Positions 60,329 to 64,000 of a DNA stretch of 64,000 bases are shown piece by piece (position 1 is the first letter of the stretch; each line of letters starts with the position of its first letter). Below the pieces are notes generated by a model, which was not told where the DNA came from, searched no databases, and saw only the letters and a program-made list of their open reading frames with translations. The position numbers and the translations under genes were made by a program. The stretch is from Pseudolysinimonas sp051954455. GTDB lineage: Bacteria; Actinomycetota; Actinomycetes; Actinomycetales; Microbacteriaceae. The DNA is taken from positions 45,155 through 109,154 of the forward strand of contig NZ_JBQCHS010000011.1 in the NCBI RefSeq assembly GCF_051954455.1, in the 5' to 3' direction.

Positions 60329-61831
60329 GTGCTGGCAGCCCTGCCGTCCTCCCTCGCCCGCAACTTCCTCGGCGGATCGCCGCGGTGGTACAAGGTCACC
60401 ATCCTCGCCTTCCTCGCGATCAACCCGATCGTGTTCCTCGCGATCAGCCCGTTCGTCGGCGGGTGGCTGGTCGTCGCGGAGTTCATCTTCACCCTCGCGA
60501 TGGCGCTGACCTGCTACCCCCTTCAGCCGGGCGGCCTGCTCGCGATCGAGGCGGTCGCGCTCGGGATGGCGTCGCCGGGGGCCGTCTTCGACGAGGCGCG
60601 GTCGAACTTCACCGTCATCCTTCTGCTGATGTTCATGGTGGCGGGCATCTACTTCATGCGCGAGCTGCTCCTGCTGCTCTTCACCAAACTCCTCGTCGCG
60701 GTCCGCTCGAAGATCCTGCTCTCGCTCGCGTTCGCGGCCGCCGCCGCGGTGCTCTCGGCCTTCCTCGACGCGCTCACCGTCGCCGCGGTCGTCATCGCGG
60801 TCGCCGGAGGGCTCTACGCGGTGTACCACCGCTTCGCGTCCGGCCGACGTCGCGGCGACGACCACGACCACGCCGACGACGACCTGGTGCGCGACCAGCA
60901 CGCCGACGACCTCGAGACCTTCCGCGCGTTCCTGCGCAGCCTCATGATGCACGCCATGGTCGGCACCGCCCTCGGCGGCATCGCGACCCTCGTCGGCGAA
61001 CCGCAGAACCTGCTCATCGGCGACACCGCGGGGTGGGACTTCGGGCAGTTCCTCGTGCACGTCGCGCCCGTCTCGATCCCGGTGATCATCGTGGGGCTGG
61101 GGCTCTGCGCGCTCCTGGAGCGCACGCGCTGGTTCGGCTACGGCGCCCGGCTCCCCGACTCGGTGCGCGAGGTCATGGAGGGGTGGGATGCGCAGCAGAC
61201 CCGGGACCGCGACGGTCGCGCCCGCGCCCGGCTCCTCATCCAGTCGCTCACCGCGGTCGGCCTGGTCGTGGGGCTCGGCCTGCACGTCGCCGAGGTCGGT
61301 CTGGTGGGGCTCGCGGTCATCGTCGTCGCGACCGCGTTCGCCGGCGTCACCGAGGAGCACGCGATCGGCAAGGCGTTCCAGGAGGCGCTGCCCTTCACGG
61401 CCCTGCTCGTGGTGTTCTTCGCGATCGTGGCCGTCATCCACGAGCAGCACCTGTTCACGCCGATCATCGACGCCGTCCTCGCGCAGGAGGGCCGCGGTCA
61501 GCTCTCGCTGATCTTCCTCGCCGCCGGCGCGCTCTCGGCGATCAGCGACAACGTCTTCGTCGCGACCGTGTACATCAGCGAGATCGCAAAGGCGTTCCAC
61601 GCGGGCGACCTCACCCGCCACCAGTTCGAGATGCTCGCCGTCGCCGTCAACAGCGGCACCAACATCCCGAGCGTCGCGACGCCGAACGGGCAGGCCGCCT
61701 TCCTCTTCCTCCTCACCTCGGCGCTCGCGCCGCTCATCCGCCTCGGTTACGTGCGGATGCTGTGGATGGCGCTGCCGTACGCGGTCGTGCTGTCGGTCGT
61801 CGCATTCCTCGCGACCGCCTTCCTGCTGTGA
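60329..61831 (+). CDS. nhaB: Na+/H+ antiporter NhaB
   Basis: 500 residues from GTG with GGAG five bases upstream. Sodium extrusion and pH homeostasis. Family segments are FLGGSPRWYKVTILAFLAINPIVF, CYPLQPGGLLAIEAVALGM, VRSKILLSLAFAAAAAVLSAFLDALTV with membrane acidic residues, GTALGGIATLVGEPQNLLIG, AGALSAISDNVFVATVYI, and AVNSGTNIPSVATPNGQAAFLFLLTSALAPLI. A His/Asp-rich loop (RGDDHDHADDD) lies between helices. Slightly shorter than the E. coli protein, otherwise complete. Confidence 0.92.
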   Translation: MLAALPSSLARNFLGGSPRWYKVTILAFLAINPIVFLAISPFVGGWLVVAEFIFTLAMALTCYPLQPGGLLAIEAVALGMASPGAVFDEARSNFTVILLLMFMVAGIYFMRELLLLLFTKLLVAVRSKILLSLAFAAAAAVLSAFLDALTVAAVVIAVAGGLYAVYHRFASGRRRGDDHDHADDDLVRDQHADDLETFRAFLRSLMMHAMVGTALGGIATLVGEPQNLLIGDTAGWDFGQFLVHVAPVSIPVIIVGLGLCALLERTRWFGYGARLPDSVREVMEGWDAQQTRDRDGRARARLLIQSLTAVGLVVGLGLHVAEVGLVGLAVIVVATAFAGVTEEHAIGKAFQEALPFTALLVVFFAIVAVIHEQHLFTPIIDAVLAQEGRGQLSLIFLAAGALSAISDNVFVATVYISEIAKAFHAGDLTRHQFEMLAVAVNSGTNIPSVATPNGQAAFLFLLTSALAPLIRLGYVRMLWMALPYAVVLSVVAFLATAFLL

Positions 61832-61881
61832 GGAGCGCGCGACCGCTCCCGTGAGAACCCTCCAGCCGAGATGCTGGAGCC

Positions 61882-62640
61882 GTGACCCATCACGTCATGG
61901 ATTCCCGCTCCGGCCGGGCGATCGGTGTCAGCGGTCTCGGAGACCCGGACTCGGATCGGCTGGTGCTTTTCTGCCACCCCTCGCCGGGCGCCTCCGGATT
62001 CGATCCCGACCCCACGGTGACCGGGGCGGCCGGCCTGCGAATCGTGTCGCTCGATCGGCCCGGATTCGGTGCCACCGAGGCGGCCTCGTCGAGCCGTTTC
62101 GAGACCTGGGTCGACGATGTCGCCGAGTTCCTCGGCGACATCGAGCAGTCGGCGCTCGACGCGACCGGTACCGACTACGGGACGATCGCGGTCGTCGGGT
62201 GGGGAGTCGGCGCGGTGTACGCCGCACGCCTCGCCGGGCTGCGACCGCAGCTGGTCGACCGACTGGCCCTCGTCGCCCCGCCCGAACCCGGCGACGACCG
62301 CGGCGACGCGGCGATGCTCCGCGAGGACGTCGACGAGTCGCTCCATCCGGGCTTCGCGGACCGGCGCGCGCGCATGCTGGCGAGCGCGGGCAACGGCGAC
62401 GACGGACGTCGGGTCGACCGTGCCATGCTCGCCTCCCACCGGGCCGAGCACCTGTCGGCCGTCGAGGCCGACGCCCTCATCGTCGCGACGGACGACGAGC
62501 GCGGGCGGGAGGCGGCGGGCTGGTACCGCGACCGCATCCGCACGGCCGAGGTGCGCCTGCGCGCGAGCCGCCCAGGCGCTCTCATCGTCGACACCTGGCG
62601 CGAGGTGCTCGAGCACTGCCGGGAGCGCTCGCGCCGGTAG
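61882..62640 (+). CDS. Alpha/beta-hydrolase-fold protein lacking the nucleophile, paralogue 2
   Basis: 252 residues from GTG. Close paralogue of the protein at 54702: both start MTHHVM-(E/D)-(A/S)-RSGRAIGVSGLGDPDS and share FCHPSPGASGFDPDP, SLDRPG(Y/F)GAT and ATGTDYG. The elbow is VVGWGVGAVYAARLAGLRP, again with Gly108 in place of the catalytic Ser. A 7-bp hairpin CTCCAGC/GCTGGAG (61860-61879) directly precedes the start and covers the GGAG, so translation may be weak or controlled. Stands alone here. Confidence 0.78.
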   Translation: MTHHVMDSRSGRAIGVSGLGDPDSDRLVLFCHPSPGASGFDPDPTVTGAAGLRIVSLDRPGFGATEAASSSRFETWVDDVAEFLGDIEQSALDATGTDYGTIAVVGWGVGAVYAARLAGLRPQLVDRLALVAPPEPGDDRGDAAMLREDVDESLHPGFADRRARMLASAGNGDDGRRVDRAMLASHRAEHLSAVEADALIVATDDERGREAAGWYRDRIRTAEVRLRASRPGALIVDTWREVLEHCRERSRR

Positions 62641-62653
62641 GGGATGGGCCGCC

Positions 62654-63463
62654 TCAGCTCGACGTGTCCAGCAGCGACGCGGACTCCACCAATCGACGGA
62701 AGTCGGCGACGAAGCGCGTCGCCGGTGCGCCGTCCACGACGACGTGGTCGATGACGACCACCAGGTCGGCGATCTTCCGGATCTCGATCCGGTCTCCCAC
62801 GACCCTCGGCCGGCGGGCGATGCCCCCGACCACCAGCTCGAGCGACATCACGGTGGGGGGAGAGATGGCGAAGCCCCCGCCTCCGCCGAACATGCCGATG
62901 CTGGTCACGGCGACCGTGCCGATCTCCTGCCGGAGGCGCACCGACCTCGCCATGAGCACGTCCAGGAGCCGGTCGGCGCCGGGGATCGAGGTCAGGAGAC
63001 GGCCCCAGCGGCGTTCCATCCGTCCGGCCGGCCCGGCGTAGGGCTCGGATTTCGCCTCCCGCAGCTCGCGCGAGAGGTCGTCGACGCTCCGCGCGTCGGC
63101 GTCGCGCAGGACCCGGGGGAAGGCGATCGGCCGCTCGGCGGTGTCAACCTCGACGAGCACGGCCACGTCGACGAAGTCGTGGGTGACGATCCGACCCCGC
63201 CAGTCCCGGTAGCCGTGCACCTCGGGGTTCTGGCGCACGGCGCGCGCGAGACAGGCGACCAGGAACGCGGTCATCGAGAGCGGCTCGGGCCGATGCGCCG
63301 CGATCCGCGCGCGCGCCGTCGTGACGTCGAGGTCGATGAGCCCCACCATCGGCACGATCCGCCGGCCGTAGCGCAGGCCGGCGTTCATGACGCGACGCGC
63401 CGTGCCGGGCGGATGGGTGGATCGGCTTCGCGGCGTCCCCCGCGAGCGCCCCTCGGTCGTCAC
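62654..63463 (-). CDS. 2-oxoacid dehydrogenase E2-like acyltransferase domain protein
   Basis: 269 residues from GTG 63463 (GTGA overlap with the upstream gene). Met 63388 is an alternative. A lone catalytic domain without lipoyl or peripheral-binding domains: MVGLIDLDVTTARARIAA, MTAFLVACLARAVRQNPEVHGYRDWRGRIV, VEVDTAERPIAFPRVLRDAD, TVAVTSIGMFGGGGGFAISPPTVMSLELVVGGIARRP, and IADLVVVIDHVVVDGAPATRFVADFRRLVE. The active site HxxxD is HVVVDG with D and G retained. Free-standing relatives exist; the acyl donor and acceptor are unknown. Confidence 0.78.
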   Translation of the reverse strand: MTTEGRSRGTPRSRSTHPPGTARRVMNAGLRYGRRIVPMVGLIDLDVTTARARIAAHRPEPLSMTAFLVACLARAVRQNPEVHGYRDWRGRIVTHDFVDVAVLVEVDTAERPIAFPRVLRDADARSVDDLSRELREAKSEPYAGPAGRMERRWGRLLTSIPGADRLLDVLMARSVRLRQEIGTVAVTSIGMFGGGGGFAISPPTVMSLELVVGGIARRPRVVGDRIEIRKIADLVVVIDHVVVDGAPATRFVADFRRLVESASLLDTSS

Positions 63464-63945
63464 CCCCGGGACGGCGCCCACGTCGCCTCGCCGGCCCGGC
63501 GGAAGGCGGCGCGCGCGAGGCCGATGCCGAACGCGAAGAGCGCGGCCACGGCGGCGACGTACCCGGCGTAGGCCGTCACCACCAGCGTCAGCCGCCATCC
63601 GGTCGCCGAGCGGTCGCCGTCGCCGAGTCCGGTGGCCGTGGCGACCCAGGTGACCACCGCGAACATCACGCCGGCGAGCACGGCCGACACGGTGATCGCA
63701 AGGCGGGAGCGGCGGGCGAGGTAGGCGGCGACGACGAGCGCGACACCGCCGACGGCGACGATCGCGACGAGCTCGCCGGGCAGGAGGTAGTCCAGGTGCA
63801 GGCCGCCCCGCATGGCGGCACCGACCATCAGCAGCACGATCGGGGCGGCGAGCACACCGCCGACGAGGACGACCCCGATGACGGCGAGCACCCGCGCCAC
63901 GATGACGACGGGCCCCGGTCGCTCGCCGCGGGTGCGCATCGCCAT
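63460..63945 (-). CDS. Membrane protein of unknown function
   Basis: 161 residues with AGAGG seven bases before the ATG. Four hydrophobic helices: VVIVARVLAVIGVVLVGGVLAAPIVLLMVG, LVAIVAVGGVALVVAAYLA, LAITVSAVLAGVMFAVVTWVA, and LVVTAYAGYVAAVAALFAFGIGLA. Charged residues are confined to the ends and one loop (GLGDGDRSATGW). No family recognised. It overlaps the E2-like gene by four bases, so the two are co-translated. Confidence 0.65.
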   Translation of the reverse strand: MAMRTRGERPGPVVIVARVLAVIGVVLVGGVLAAPIVLLMVGAAMRGGLHLDYLLPGELVAIVAVGGVALVVAAYLARRSRLAITVSAVLAGVMFAVVTWVATATGLGDGDRSATGWRLTLVVTAYAGYVAAVAALFAFGIGLARAAFRRAGEATWAPSRG

Positions 63946-64000
63946 GACCCGACCTCTCGCGGTCGCAGGGGCGCGGGGGGGCGGGCGGGGGGGCGAGCAC

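Overview
The window is high-GC actinobacterial DNA. Gene order and content (rplY, pth, mfd, mazG, hisS, eno, an FtsB/DivIC-like gene, DUF501), many genes that look leaderless, and intergenic palindromes of the GTCGAGTAGCCGC...GCGTATCGAGAC type point to the Microbacteriaceae (inferred; no 16S rRNA is present). The species cannot be named from this sequence.

Layout. 1-25,340 is mostly housekeeping: the start of gnd, a D-2-hydroxyacid dehydrogenase, rplY-pth-mfd, an FUSC transporter, a CPBP protease, an MFS exporter, an SDR gene broken by one TGA next to its TetR gene, mazG, hisS, eno, a cell-division gene, DUF501, a membrane-anchored subtilase, type II NADH dehydrogenase, a GyrI-like protein with an ABC exporter, and an MMPL exporter with a divergent MarR gene.

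A 12.4-kb island lies at 25,404-37,785. It is integrated at the 3' end of a tRNA-Leu(UAA) gene, with a 25-bp perfect direct repeat at each end and a tyrosine integrase beside the tRNA. To the eye it is less GC-rich than its flanks. Its cargo looks defensive: a DUF2510-DUF4041-GIY-YIG protein overlapping a PHP-plus-SMC ATPase gene, a CopG-type toxin-antitoxin pair, an XRE regulator with its own operator, and an uncharacterised two-gene operon ending in a 940-residue helical protein. Two large hairpin elements share an inner core but carry different, self-complementary outer arms. Both sit in divergent promoter regions of the island.

37,786-64,000 is an accessory metabolic region. It opens with a tightly overlapping redox operon: two small membrane-anchored low-complexity proteins that both end in SVRSSGS, an ApbE flavin transferase, a ferric-reductase-like haem membrane protein, a NuoF-like NADH dehydrogenase and a ferredoxin. 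I infer a chain carrying electrons from NADH across the membrane to covalently bound flavin. It is followed by a permease, a three-gene GMC/gluconate-dehydrogenase-like operon, MarR, a CtaG-CcdA-SCO/TlpA-GH15 operon, a ClC channel, SDR and hydrolase-like genes, a SulP transporter with MerR, a ferritin-like lipoprotein, a fluoride riboswitch with two crcB/fluC genes, NhaB, a second copy of the hydrolase-like gene, and an E2-type acyltransferase-like gene.

Two features recur across the window. Many genes have a TANNNT -10 box exactly six or seven bases before an ATG or GTG and no Shine-Dalgarno sequence, as expected for leaderless mRNAs. Several operons are joined by ATGA or GTGA overlaps.
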